DNA from: Treponema sp.
GTDB lineage: Bacteria > Spirochaetota > Spirochaetia > Treponematales > Rectinemataceae
Assembly (NCBI GenBank): GCA_012516755.1
Contig: JAAYWE010000265.1
Coordinates: forward strand, 1 to 6,787
Length of the DNA stretch: 6,787 bases
Direction of reading: 5' to 3'
The notes beneath the pieces are model-generated. The model was given only the letters and a program-made list of their open reading frames with translations. It was not told the origin of the DNA and ran no database searches. The position numbers were made by a program, and so were the translations under genes. Positions 1 through 5,864 of this stretch are shown in pieces. Within the stretch, counting starts at the first letter, position 1. Each line of letters opens with the position of its first letter.

Positions 1-1379
1 CCGAGCCAGTCGGCATGGCGAACAGATCCTATAAGGGTTTTTAAGATACCATTTTCTATGACAAGCGTACGCTCTAGAGGAAATCCATCGCTATCGAAGG
101 CTGCCGAGGCTGGGAGTCCCGATATGACAGGTTCGGCCCATAGATCGAGCGGCTCGATTATAGCGCCATTGCCCTTGTGTTCAGCTTCGATGTTTTCGTT
201 GCCGCCCTGCACATTGGCACCAGGTCTAAATGGCGAAGCTTTGGAATAAATGGCTTCGGTTCGCGAATTCTCGAAGAACCATGAAAATATTTCTTCAGCC
301 TCTTTTCCGCGTAGAATGAGCGGTATGCCGCTTAGTCTGGGCATAGGTCTGGCAAGAGCGCGATCGCCGACCTGTATAAGTCTATCGCCGATGCTCTGTG
401 CCAAGCGCTCTGGGTCGGGCTCGGAAAATTCGATATCGTCAAAGAGCTCGACTGTGCTATAGGGATTGTCGGCAGAGCCGTCGGCAGAGGAGCCGGCAGA
501 GGAGCCGTCGGCGAGATTTTTTGAAAGGCTATTTGCAGGGATATCGGCTGGATTGTTTGCAGGGCTATTTGCAGCAATATCGGCGGAGCTGTCCGCTTCT
601 ACGACGAATTCACTATATCCTCGCCAGATGGTTCTCGAATAGTCGATACCTTGCGAATTGAGAAGGCGTCGCTGTTCTTTGGAGATGAAGAGTTCGAGCG
701 AATTGATACGTGGATTGACATTTTTTGGCATAGCTAAGGAATCCACTATAGGTACAGCTTTAGGCTGATTCATGTGTTCGAAGGGGGAGTATAAGGCAGA
801 ACGGATAGATTTGACTCGATCTTCAAAAGAAAGGGCTTCAAATCCGGAGGTCGGTATTTGTACAGAAAGTGGGGACGGAGCCGGCAGGCTAAACCATGGA
901 TTGCGAGACTTGGAGGCTGCAGAAACGGCCTGTCGTATTTTAGCCACACAGTCTTCCAGCGAGAAACTCGGAAAGATGGTTATAGTGGCCTCGCCGCGAA
1001 ATCTTCTAGGTGCTTCAGAGCCGTCGACCTTTTTGGAGCTAGGAGCGCTATTGGCGCTAGCTTCATCTAGGGTGTTTTCATTGCCACAGGCGCTCGGGTG
1101 AGAAACATCATCGATACTGTCGACATAGACGGTCAAAGAATAGACGACTTCGTCGATGGAGCGGGCCTGCTCAGCGCGATCGACGATATAATACCTCTCT
1201 TGCCGCTGGATGTTGCGCTCTACAAGGCGCCAGTCCGCAATGGCTTGGGCTACTGGAGATTCTGAGTCCACAGGCGAAGGTGCGGCAACGTAAGCTGCTC
1301 CTGTTCGAGCCTCAGCAAACAAGTTTTCTGATCCACTCTCGTTTATTATCGCAATTGCCTTCTTTATTGTATCGATCAT
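1..1379 (-). CDS. tldE: TldE/PmbA-type subunit of TldD-TldE peptidase (partial, C-terminus beyond window)
   Basis: The reverse-strand frame starts at the ATG at 1379-1377 and stays open for 459 codons to the window edge. The ATG overlaps the tldD stop as TGATG, with AGG-rich Shine-Dalgarno-like sequence just upstream, so the two are translationally coupled. Family knowledge: TldE (PmbA) is the non-catalytic partner of TldD in a cytoplasmic peptidase that processes peptides such as microcin B17 and the CcdA antitoxin. The TldE-like core is seen in residues 351-390 (IPLILRGKEAEEIF, then EAIYSKASPFRPGANV) and 426-448 (AAFDSDGFPLERTLVIENG). No HExxxH motif is present, as expected for TldE. The protein is unusually long: by comparison with E. 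coli PmbA (about 450 residues) roughly 120 residues are still missing, giving an estimated 570-580. The excess lies in low-complexity insertions near residues 93-122 and 263-306. A divergent TldD/PmbA-superfamily paralogue is the alternative reading. Confidence 0.82.
   Translation of the reverse strand, partial: MIDTIKKAIAIINESGSENLFAEARTGAAYVAAPSPVDSESPVAQAIADWRLVERNIQRQERYYIVDRAEQARSIDEVVYSLTVYVDSIDDVSHPSACGNENTLDEASANSAPSSKKVDGSEAPRRFRGEATITIFPSFSLEDCVAKIRQAVSAASKSRNPWFSLPAPSPLSVQIPTSGFEALSFEDRVKSIRSALYSPFEHMNQPKAVPIVDSLAMPKNVNPRINSLELFISKEQRRLLNSQGIDYSRTIWRGYSEFVVEADSSADIAANSPANNPADIPANSLSKNLADGSSAGSSADGSADNPYSTVELFDDIEFSEPDPERLAQSIGDRLIQVGDRALARPMPRLSGIPLILRGKEAEEIFSWFFENSRTEAIYSKASPFRPGANVQGGNENIEAEHKGNGAIIEPLDLWAEPVISGLPASAAFDSDGFPLERTLVIENGILKTLIGSVRHADWL
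462..593 (-). repeat. Ala/Asp/Ser/Asn-rich, repeat-built insertion inside the TldE-like gene
   Basis: This stretch encodes residues about 263-306 of the TldE-like protein. It contains an imperfect 36-bp (12-residue) tandem repeat over 527-588, read as ADIAANSPANNP then ADIPANSLSKNL. A perfect pair of 12-bp units follows at 483-494 and 495-506, each encoding GSSA. All periods are multiples of three, so copy-number change would alter length and not frame. The segment is predicted by eye to be a disordered linker. It lies between two recognisable TldE-like parts. Confidence 0.8.
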
Positions 1380-2884
1380 CATCCTAACCTCATTCTAGTT
1401 TTGACATAGGGACCTCCGGAAGAGACTTTGGCATATTCTTTATGTCCCTTGCCGCAAGCCCCAGAACCGCCCAGTTCAAAATCGTTCGATACCATGCTCA
1501 CCGAGGAGAGTACATCGGGGACATAGCCCGAGCATACGATTGGACTTGCAACGCGACCAGTAAATTTGCCGTCTTTTATTTCTCGGCCTACCATACAGAT
1601 GAGCTGGATGCCCCAATTTCGGGGATCCTCCATGCCTGCATCGAGTTGGGAGAGCTTCCATCCATGCTTAACAGAGGCGATCATGTCTTCGAGAGTGGAT
1701 ATTCCTGGGGCAAAATAGGTGTTTGTCATACGCGCATAAGCCTTATGAGAATATGCTTCGCGTCTTCCATTACCGGTTAGGGGAAGATTGAGCGCGAGCG
1801 CGGATAAGGTGTCGGATATACCACCTTTGAGAATACCTTTGTCGATGACGCAGGTCTTGGATGAAAAGACGCCTTCGTCATCGAAAAGATAAGAACCGGT
1901 CTGGTCGACACCGGCTGCGCCATCGTACATTGTGACGAGCTCAGAACCGACACGCTTGCCGAGGTAGTCGACCGCGCGAGCGCGCTTTTTAAAGAACATG
2001 TCGGTCTCTACGCCATGGCCGAAGGCCTCATGTGCGAGTGTGCCAGCCATATCTGGGTCGAGGATCACTTCGTATTCGCCAGGTTCCATGGGTACGGCAT
2101 CTAAGAGGTCTGCGAGCTCTTTGGAAAGTTCGGGGACGGAGCTTTCGAGATCGGTCAGAATCTCTAAGCCCTTTCTACCGGAAGCGGGGCGGTAGGACAT
2201 CTTGCTGATTTCTCCGCGCCGCGCCAAGCCAAAGAGATAGGCTTGCGACCACAGAAAACTCTGCACAAGAGAACGCTTAGGTGAAACAAAAAGCCTGGAG
2301 ACATCGACACATTCATAGCGAGACTGAGCCATGATCACGGTCTTGCCATCTGTGAGTCTTTCGCGCAGAGCTACAAGGCGCGAGAGAATCGATTCAGGGT
2401 CGGCAACGAATGGATCTTCTTGGATTTCTCCGCAATATTCTTCTGTGGCGGGAATATCGGGGATCTTTGGGAATTCAATTAGCGTCGGATCGGTTAGTAA
2501 GACCTCGAGGCGGGTCTGGATTATAGAAGCGGCTGATGCAGCAATCGAACTAGCTTTAGAGGTGGCTTCAGAGTCGGCGCCAGATAAGGATAGAGATTTG
2601 ATCGCCTCATAAGCCAAGCCCGAAATCCCAGAAACATCGAAGGGTAGGGTTGAACATGCGTATTCCACAACCTTACCATCTCGTTGGGCTCGAAAAACAA
2701 AGCCTCGCTGAACCCACATAGGCTCGTAGGTGCGCGTCTCGCCAGGCAGAGCAATATAAGAAAGACCGCGATCATCCGTAGCGAGCACGCTGATATAATC
2801 GAAATGAGGCTCGAGCAGATTGATAATCTGGTCTAATAGCGGCTTGGCCGCGAGTAAAAAAGGACTGTGTGATCGTTTTTGCAT
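1379..2884 (-). CDS. tldD: TldD, zinc metalloprotease subunit
   Basis: This is the catalytic subunit of the cytoplasmic TldD-TldE peptidase, which needs both subunits to degrade or mature short unfolded peptides. The chosen ATG at 2884 gives 501 residues (E. coli TldD is 481). AGAGGAG at 2889-2895 sits 4 nt upstream. The frame can be opened 7 codons earlier at a TTG (2905), but no ribosome binding site precedes it. Seen: the zinc motif HEAFGHGVETD with HExxxH at residues 285-290, a GGSGACGKG segment with the presumed third ligand Cys477, and conserved TldD blocks such as DQTGSYLFDDEG, GNGRREAYSHKAY and ARMTNTYFAPG. All expected catalytic features are intact. It lies 34 bp downstream of the GNAT gene and its stop overlaps the start of the TldE-like gene by one base. 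Base composition is comparatively GC-rich (36 of 60 in the 1921-1980 line). Confidence 0.95.
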   Translation of the reverse strand: MQKRSHSPFLLAAKPLLDQIINLLEPHFDYISVLATDDRGLSYIALPGETRTYEPMWVQRGFVFRAQRDGKVVEYACSTLPFDVSGISGLAYEAIKSLSLSGADSEATSKASSIAASAASIIQTRLEVLLTDPTLIEFPKIPDIPATEEYCGEIQEDPFVADPESILSRLVALRERLTDGKTVIMAQSRYECVDVSRLFVSPKRSLVQSFLWSQAYLFGLARRGEISKMSYRPASGRKGLEILTDLESSVPELSKELADLLDAVPMEPGEYEVILDPDMAGTLAHEAFGHGVETDMFFKKRARAVDYLGKRVGSELVTMYDGAAGVDQTGSYLFDDEGVFSSKTCVIDKGILKGGISDTLSALALNLPLTGNGRREAYSHKAYARMTNTYFAPGISTLEDMIASVKHGWKLSQLDAGMEDPRNWGIQLICMVGREIKDGKFTGRVASPIVCSGYVPDVLSSVSMVSNDFELGGSGACGKGHKEYAKVSSGGPYVKTRMRLG

Positions 2885-2888
2885 AATA

Positions 2889-2895
2889 CTCCTCT
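2889..2895 (-). promoter_or_regulatory. Ribosome binding site fixing the tldD start
   Basis: The reverse strand reads AGAGGAG followed by TATT and ATG. It favours the ATG at 2884 over the upstream TTG at 2905, which has no purine-rich sequence before it and is itself preceded in frame by a TAG stop. Confidence 0.75.
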
Positions 2896-2918
2896 GTCGA
2901 GTCAACTATAGCATGGAT

Positions 2919-3485
2919 TTAGATCTTGTGTTGCTTTTGCTTTATAGTACCTGTCTTACTTATTCGAACATATAGATATGCATCTCTTGCCTGGCCCGAA
3001 ATCTGCGGCCTTATGCGGTAATTTCGCAATATTTTTTCTCTGTGCATACCAATTCTCTCAAGCACACGAATAGAGGCGATATTTTCAATATCGCAAGTCG
3101 CCCAGACTAGCGATATCTCAGCCAGAGACAATGCCCAATCGACGATAGCTCTAGCGGCTTCGGTCGCATAGCCTTTGCCCCAATATTTCCTATTGAGGAG
3201 ATATCCGATTTCTGCCGCATTTTCTGCTATTCGACAGGAAATAGCACCGATCGCTCTGTCTGAATCTTTAAGAGTGATTATCCAATAGTATTCGAGCCCT
3301 TCATTCCACAGGATTTCTCGTCTACGTAGCGTTTCGAGAAGTGGCTCGAGACTTGTGAGCCTAGGCCAATCGGCAAATCGTGCAACTTCTGGATCGCTAC
3401 CATATTCGAAAATAGCTGGTGCATCACTAAGACGCGGTCGCCTTAGCCGAATGTTGGTCAGTTCGAAGCTTTCTGGTACGAGCAT
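2919..3485 (-). CDS. GNAT-family N-acetyltransferase (RimJ/RimL type)
   Basis: The gene encodes a 188-residue acetyl-CoA-dependent acetyltransferase of the RimJ/RimL-like group, whose members acetylate protein N-termini, amino-sugar antibiotics or small amines. The substrate cannot be told here. Seen: an N-terminal TNIRLRRPRLSDAPAIFEY segment typical of the group, a beta-strand region YYWIITLKDSDRAIGAISC (residues 66-84), the acetyl-CoA-binding motif A around YLLNRKYWGKGYATEAA (95-111, with GKGYAT replacing the commoner RGxGxA form), and the late NIASIRVLERIGM motif (135-147). Length is normal. Its ATG lies 9 bp after the stop of the DinB-like gene, with no strong Shine-Dalgarno sequence, which suggests translational coupling. 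tldD follows 34 bp downstream. The C-terminal tail (KTGTIKQKQHKI) is basic and probably unstructured. Family call is firm, biological role unknown. Confidence 0.9.
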   Translation of the reverse strand: MLVPESFELTNIRLRRPRLSDAPAIFEYGSDPEVARFADWPRLTSLEPLLETLRRREILWNEGLEYYWIITLKDSDRAIGAISCRIAENAAEIGYLLNRKYWGKGYATEAARAIVDWALSLAEISLVWATCDIENIASIRVLERIGMHREKILRNYRIRPQISGQARDAYLYVRISKTGTIKQKQHKI

Positions 3486-3494
3486 TTTGTTGCT

Positions 3495-4019
3495 TTATGA
3501 TATCAATATCATATTCGAAAAATCGTTTGGAATATGAAGCTGATCGAGTATGTTGCTGATTTGGCCACGATAATGAGTTTGGCGATTAAAGAACTGGATT
3601 ATTGCCTTCCATACCTCGCATTCAGCTTCTTCGCCTTCGCTGTTTTTTATCGTGAGCTTTTTTGAAAAGAATTCTTCTTCGACTTTGCTCGTGAACTCGA
3701 CAATGAGCATATCTAGCTTTTGCCTTTTCAATGTGAAATCCTCGAAATTTTGGAAAAGGCTCTTGCCGGGCTCGAGTGCGAATCTAAGATCTTCTTCTAT
3801 ATCTTTGCCGTAGTTCCCCAGTTCCATAAATGCTTTGAGCCATGAGAGATCGGCCAAATAGATATGTTCAAGCAAGGTTCCTAGTGCTTTTAAGAAATAG
3901 CCTTTCAAAGGAGAATTTATCGGATCCTGAATCATATCGGAGATTATGGCTATCATGCGAGTGTTGGCTTTAAGATTGTATCGAGCATAATATTGAACGA
4001 TATCTCTGATTGTGATCAT
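3495..4019 (-). CDS. DinB-like four-helix protein with altered metal site
   Basis: This 174-residue all-helical protein resembles the DinB/YfiT-like superfamily, a four-helix-bundle fold that in many members binds a divalent metal through three histidines and in some acts as a thiol-dependent transferase. Seen: an N-terminal helix DIVQYYARYNLKANTRM, LLEHIYLADLSWLKAF with the presumed first ligand His52, and the late FFNRQTHYRGQISNILDQL segment (144-160). In the family this late motif is usually HxxxHRGQ. Here it reads R146-QTH-Y150-RGQ, so both canonical histidines are replaced and only His149 remains. A GGAGGT ribosome binding site at 4024-4029 supports the ATG at 4019. It is the first gene of the minus-strand cluster, followed 9 bp later by the GNAT gene, and at least part of it (3661-3720) is lower in GC than tldD. 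The DinB assignment comes from pattern and length. Confidence 0.75.
   Translation of the reverse strand: MITIRDIVQYYARYNLKANTRMIAIISDMIQDPINSPLKGYFLKALGTLLEHIYLADLSWLKAFMELGNYGKDIEEDLRFALEPGKSLFQNFEDFTLKRQKLDMLIVEFTSKVEEEFFSKKLTIKNSEGEEAECEVWKAIIQFFNRQTHYRGQISNILDQLHIPNDFSNMILIS
3496..3513. repeat. Inverted repeat at the DinB-like stop / GNAT translation-initiation junction
   Basis: Perfect 8-bp arms TATGATAT (3496-3503) and ATATCATA (3506-3513) flank a 2-bp centre. The element overlaps the last codons and stop of the DinB-like gene and ends about 10 nt before the GNAT start. The centre is too short for a good RNA hairpin unless the inner pairs open. It could be chance in AT-rich codons. Confidence 0.35.
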
Positions 4020-4092
4020 AGAGACCTCCGTTGGCTTGACACTCTATATTGCAATTATTATCTCTTTTTGAAAACGAGGCAATTCATTTGGG

Positions 4093-4116
4093 TAAAATGC
4101 TTGATAAAATGCTTAG
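4093..4116. repeat. Two tandem copies of a 12-bp direct repeat
   Basis: TAAAATGCTT occurs at 4093-4102 and again at 4105-4114, giving units TAAAATGCTTGA and TAAAATGCTTAG. It lies about 75-95 bp upstream of the DinB-like start. It might be a repeated operator half-site, but AT-rich DNA can produce this by chance. Confidence 0.5.
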
Positions 4117-4147
4117 GAGAAGCTTTTTGAGGGGGCTTTTGGAATTG

Positions 4148-4163
4148 GAATAATATATTATTC
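4148..4163. promoter_or_regulatory. Perfect 16-bp AT-rich palindrome, candidate operator
   Basis: GAATAATA followed directly by TATTATTC is fully self-complementary with no spacer. It sits between two divergent genes, about 65 bp upstream of the putative MATE -35 box. Size and symmetry suit a dimeric helix-turn-helix regulator, such as the MarR or TetR regulators that often control efflux pumps. No regulator gene is in the window. The function is inferred. Confidence 0.4.
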
Positions 4164-4228
4164 TGTATGCAGTGATTCTCTTTGAGTTCTAAAGCAGGTG
4201 TCTTTATAAACTAAAAAGCTGTCAAATT

Positions 4229-4258
4229 TTGATTGATAAAAAGTTGCAATTTTATACT
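4229..4258 (+). promoter_or_regulatory. Putative sigma-70-type promoter of the MATE gene
   Basis: A -35-like TTGATT (4229-4234) and a -10-like TATACT (4253-4258) are separated by 18 bp. They match the consensus hexamers at 4 and 5 of 6 positions. Transcription would start near 4265, leaving a 5' leader of about 80 nt before the ATG at 4344. Confidence 0.45.
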
Positions 4259-4325
4259 ATAGCAAAATATACAAAATATAAATTTCTAACTAAATCTGCA
4301 CTTGTCAGAAAATCAAATATCATGC

Positions 4326-4336
4326 AGGAGAAAAGG
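4326..4336 (+). promoter_or_regulatory. Ribosome binding site deciding the MATE start
   Basis: AGGAGAAAAGG lies 7 nt before the ATG at 4344 measured from its last G. The in-frame TTG at 4302 is preceded only by AT-rich sequence, so the later ATG is preferred. Confidence 0.6.
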
Positions 4337-4343
4337 TAGTGTT

Positions 4344-5777
4344 ATGGCATCGTTAGGGAATAAAGCTCGAGACATTTCGTTTTTTTTGGAAGCTAAAAAA
4401 CCTGCTGAGGTGCGTAAGGCAATATTCAAATTGGCTTTGCCGGCGATGCTTGAGTTTTTTCTTATGATGCTGGTTCAAATGATAGACATGATACAGGTAG
4501 GGTCGCTTGGACCATGGGCTATTGCTGCAACCGGACTAGCAGCTCAACCAACCATGTTAATATTTTCCGTATTTAGTGCATTGGTTGTTGGAACTACAGC
4601 CCTTGTGGCAAGGGCTTCAGGAGCTGGAGATCGTGAATATGCCTGTCGTGTAACCAGACAATCTTTTGTAATAGTGCTGCTTCTTGGAGTCGTTGTAACC
4701 GCAGCGGGTATTCCCGCTTCCAGGACTATTATCCGATTGATGGGTGCAGATGTTGATACCATTAAGCCGGCAACAATTTATATGCAAATTGTAATTGCAG
4801 GGACAGTGTTTACTGTGGGCAACATGGTACTGGCAGCCTCTTTGAGAGGTGTGGGCGATGTGATAACCCCCATGATTTCAAACCTTGTGGCAAATGTTAT
4901 CAATATATTCTTTAACTGGGTGCTGATTAATGGCAAACTCGGATTTCCTAGACTAGAAGTAGCAGGTGCAGCAATAGCTACATCCTTTTCCAGATTAATA
5001 GCATTTTGCATTACTATGCATGCAGTATATGCACGAGATAAATATATCAGTATATCCATTCATGATTCATACCGCTTTGAACCCAATATTATGCGAGATG
5101 TGTTGAACATTGGCACGCCAGCAGCAATTGAGCAGCTGATTATGAGGACGGGAGCATTATTGTTTGCACGACTGATTGCCGGATTTGGTACGATAATGTT
5201 TGCTGCCCATCAGATAGCAATAAATATTGATAGTCTGGGACTTGTACCGGCAATGGCATTTCAAATGGCTGCGACTACTCTCGTGGGACAGGGTATAGGT
5301 GCGAAAAAACCTGAACTTTCAGAAGAAGCAACACGACAATCAATGATTATCAGTATAATAATCATGTCATTGGTCGGTGTTGTTTACTTTTTCTTGGGTA
5401 AATATGTAGCAATAATTTTTACTCGAGATGCTCAAGTAATTGCTCTGGGAGAAAATGCTTTGAAAATTTTAGCGTTCTCTCAGCCTTTTGCTGCTGTTTA
5501 CTTTGTTGTTGCTGGTGCTTTACGAGGTGCAGGAGATACAAAATATGCCATGTATGCCAGCGCAATTGGTGTATGGGCTATTCGCTTAGTTATAGGATAT
5601 ATATTAGCAGATATGTTGAATATGGCGCTTGTTGGTGCATGGATTGCCGTTACCTTAGATATGGCGGTTAGAATGGTGTTAGTGCTTAAAAGGTTTTCTA
5701 GTGGTATATTTAAGAAGTATAGCAAGGAGTATAGTGAGGATAGTGATGATATGAAAGCGCTTTATCAGCATTGTTAG
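4344..5777 (+). CDS. MATE-family multidrug/cation efflux transporter
   Basis: This 477-residue inner-membrane transporter of the MATE family expels organic cations or drugs by Na+ or H+ antiport. The family has 12 membrane helices in two homologous six-helix lobes, and its usual length of 440-480 fits. Both lobes are visible through paired motifs: VARASGAGD (88-96) answered by VGQGIGAKK (314-322), and SLRGVGDVITP (166-176) answered by ALRGAGDTKYA (392-402). The AAHQIAINIDSLG segment (287-299) is typical of the second lobe. The tail from about 452 is charged and cytoplasmic. The ATG at 4344 is preferred to an in-frame TTG at 4302 because of the ribosome binding site. Base composition is markedly AT-richer than tldD and tldE (21 GC of 60 in the 4861-4920 line), with many ATA, ATT and GTA codons, which hints at transfer. 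Substrate and NorM/DinF subgroup cannot be settled. Confidence 0.93.
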   Translation: MASLGNKARDISFFLEAKKPAEVRKAIFKLALPAMLEFFLMMLVQMIDMIQVGSLGPWAIAATGLAAQPTMLIFSVFSALVVGTTALVARASGAGDREYACRVTRQSFVIVLLLGVVVTAAGIPASRTIIRLMGADVDTIKPATIYMQIVIAGTVFTVGNMVLAASLRGVGDVITPMISNLVANVINIFFNWVLINGKLGFPRLEVAGAAIATSFSRLIAFCITMHAVYARDKYISISIHDSYRFEPNIMRDVLNIGTPAAIEQLIMRTGALLFARLIAGFGTIMFAAHQIAINIDSLGLVPAMAFQMAATTLVGQGIGAKKPELSEEATRQSMIISIIIMSLVGVVYFFLGKYVAIIFTRDAQVIALGENALKILAFSQPFAAVYFVVAGALRGAGDTKYAMYASAIGVWAIRLVIGYILADMLNMALVGAWIAVTLDMAVRMVLVLKRFSSGIFKKYSKEYSEDSDDMKALYQHC

Positions 5778-5800
5778 TTTTATATGATTATCTAAATCGC

Positions 5801-5827
5801 TGTTTTTCGCTGGGCGCATGAAAAACA
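5801..5827. promoter_or_regulatory. Inverted repeat upstream of the half-ferritin gene
   Basis: Perfect 8-bp arms TGTTTTTC (5801-5808) and GAAAAACA (5820-5827) are separated by 11 bp. The element begins 23 bp after the MATE stop and ends 37 bp before the ferritin-like ATG. There is no U-tract after it, so it is not a normal intrinsic terminator. An operator for the iron-storage gene is one reading, a weak hairpin in the leader another. Confidence 0.4.
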
Positions 5828-5852
5828 AAGTTCAAACCAATAATCAATGACG

Positions 5853-5858
5853 AGGAGG
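5853..5858 (+). promoter_or_regulatory. Strong ribosome binding site of the half-ferritin gene
   Basis: AGGAGG stands 6 nt before the ATG at 5865. It overlaps the codons of an upstream in-frame ATG at 5847, which has no ribosome binding site of its own, so 5865 is the better start. Confidence 0.8.
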
Positions 5859-5864
5859 ACCACG

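Larger units (their letters stand above)
4020..4343. other. AT-rich divergent intergenic region
   Basis: This roughly 320-bp spacer lies between the minus-strand DinB-like gene and the plus-strand MATE gene. It contains the DinB-like ribosome binding site (4024-4029), a 12-bp-period direct repeat (4093-4116), a perfect 16-bp palindrome (4148-4163), a plausible plus-strand promoter (4229-4258) and the MATE ribosome binding site (about 4326-4336). I see no gene in it. The longest small plus-strand frame (4097-4153, 18 codons) has no ribosome binding site. No clear minus-strand promoter for the DinB-GNAT-TldDE cluster could be picked out. Confidence 0.7.

Noticed and set aside
462..593. CRISPR-like array
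   Set aside because: The repeats are directly adjacent, in frame and inside a coding sequence, with no unique spacers.
398..661. Plus-strand Arg-rich frame with repeated GYLQ-like words
   Set aside because: The repeats come from the tandem repeats of the TldE-like gene read on the other strand. The real frame is on minus.
772..1101. Plus-strand open frame of 109 codons
   Set aside because: It lies antisense to the TldE-like gene, whose protein is recognisable. The frame has no ribosome binding site or family resemblance.
1442..1780. Plus-strand open frame of 112 codons
   Set aside because: It is antisense to tldD, over the conserved C-terminal blocks, so it is a shadow of that gene.
2885..2905. 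TTG start for tldD seven codons upstream
   Set aside because: No ribosome binding site precedes the TTG, whereas AGAGGAG stands correctly before the ATG at 2884.
4030..4090. Minus-strand promoter for the DinB-GNAT-TldDE cluster (GATAAT, TATAGA candidates)
   Set aside because: No candidate -10 pairs with a convincing -35 at 16-18 bp. The region is AT-rich, so single hexamers are not informative.
4097..4153. 18-codon plus-strand frame in the divergent intergenic region, cationic and amphipathic
   Set aside because: It has no ribosome binding site, is very short, overlaps the direct repeat and the palindrome, and gives no reason to call it a gene.
4302..4343. TTG start for the MATE gene 14 codons upstream
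   Set aside because: The upstream sequence is AT-rich without a purine tract, and the added residues are polar and unlike MATE N-termini. AGGAGAAAAGG precedes the later ATG.
5771..5800. Possible promoter for the ferritin-like gene (TATGAT near 5783)
   Set aside because: The -10 match is good, but no acceptable -35 box lies 16-18 bp upstream, so I do not claim it.
5847..5864. Upstream ATG extension of the ferritin-like protein
   Set aside because: The extension encodes TRRT residues from the AGGAGG ribosome binding site itself, so the ATG at 5865 is more likely.
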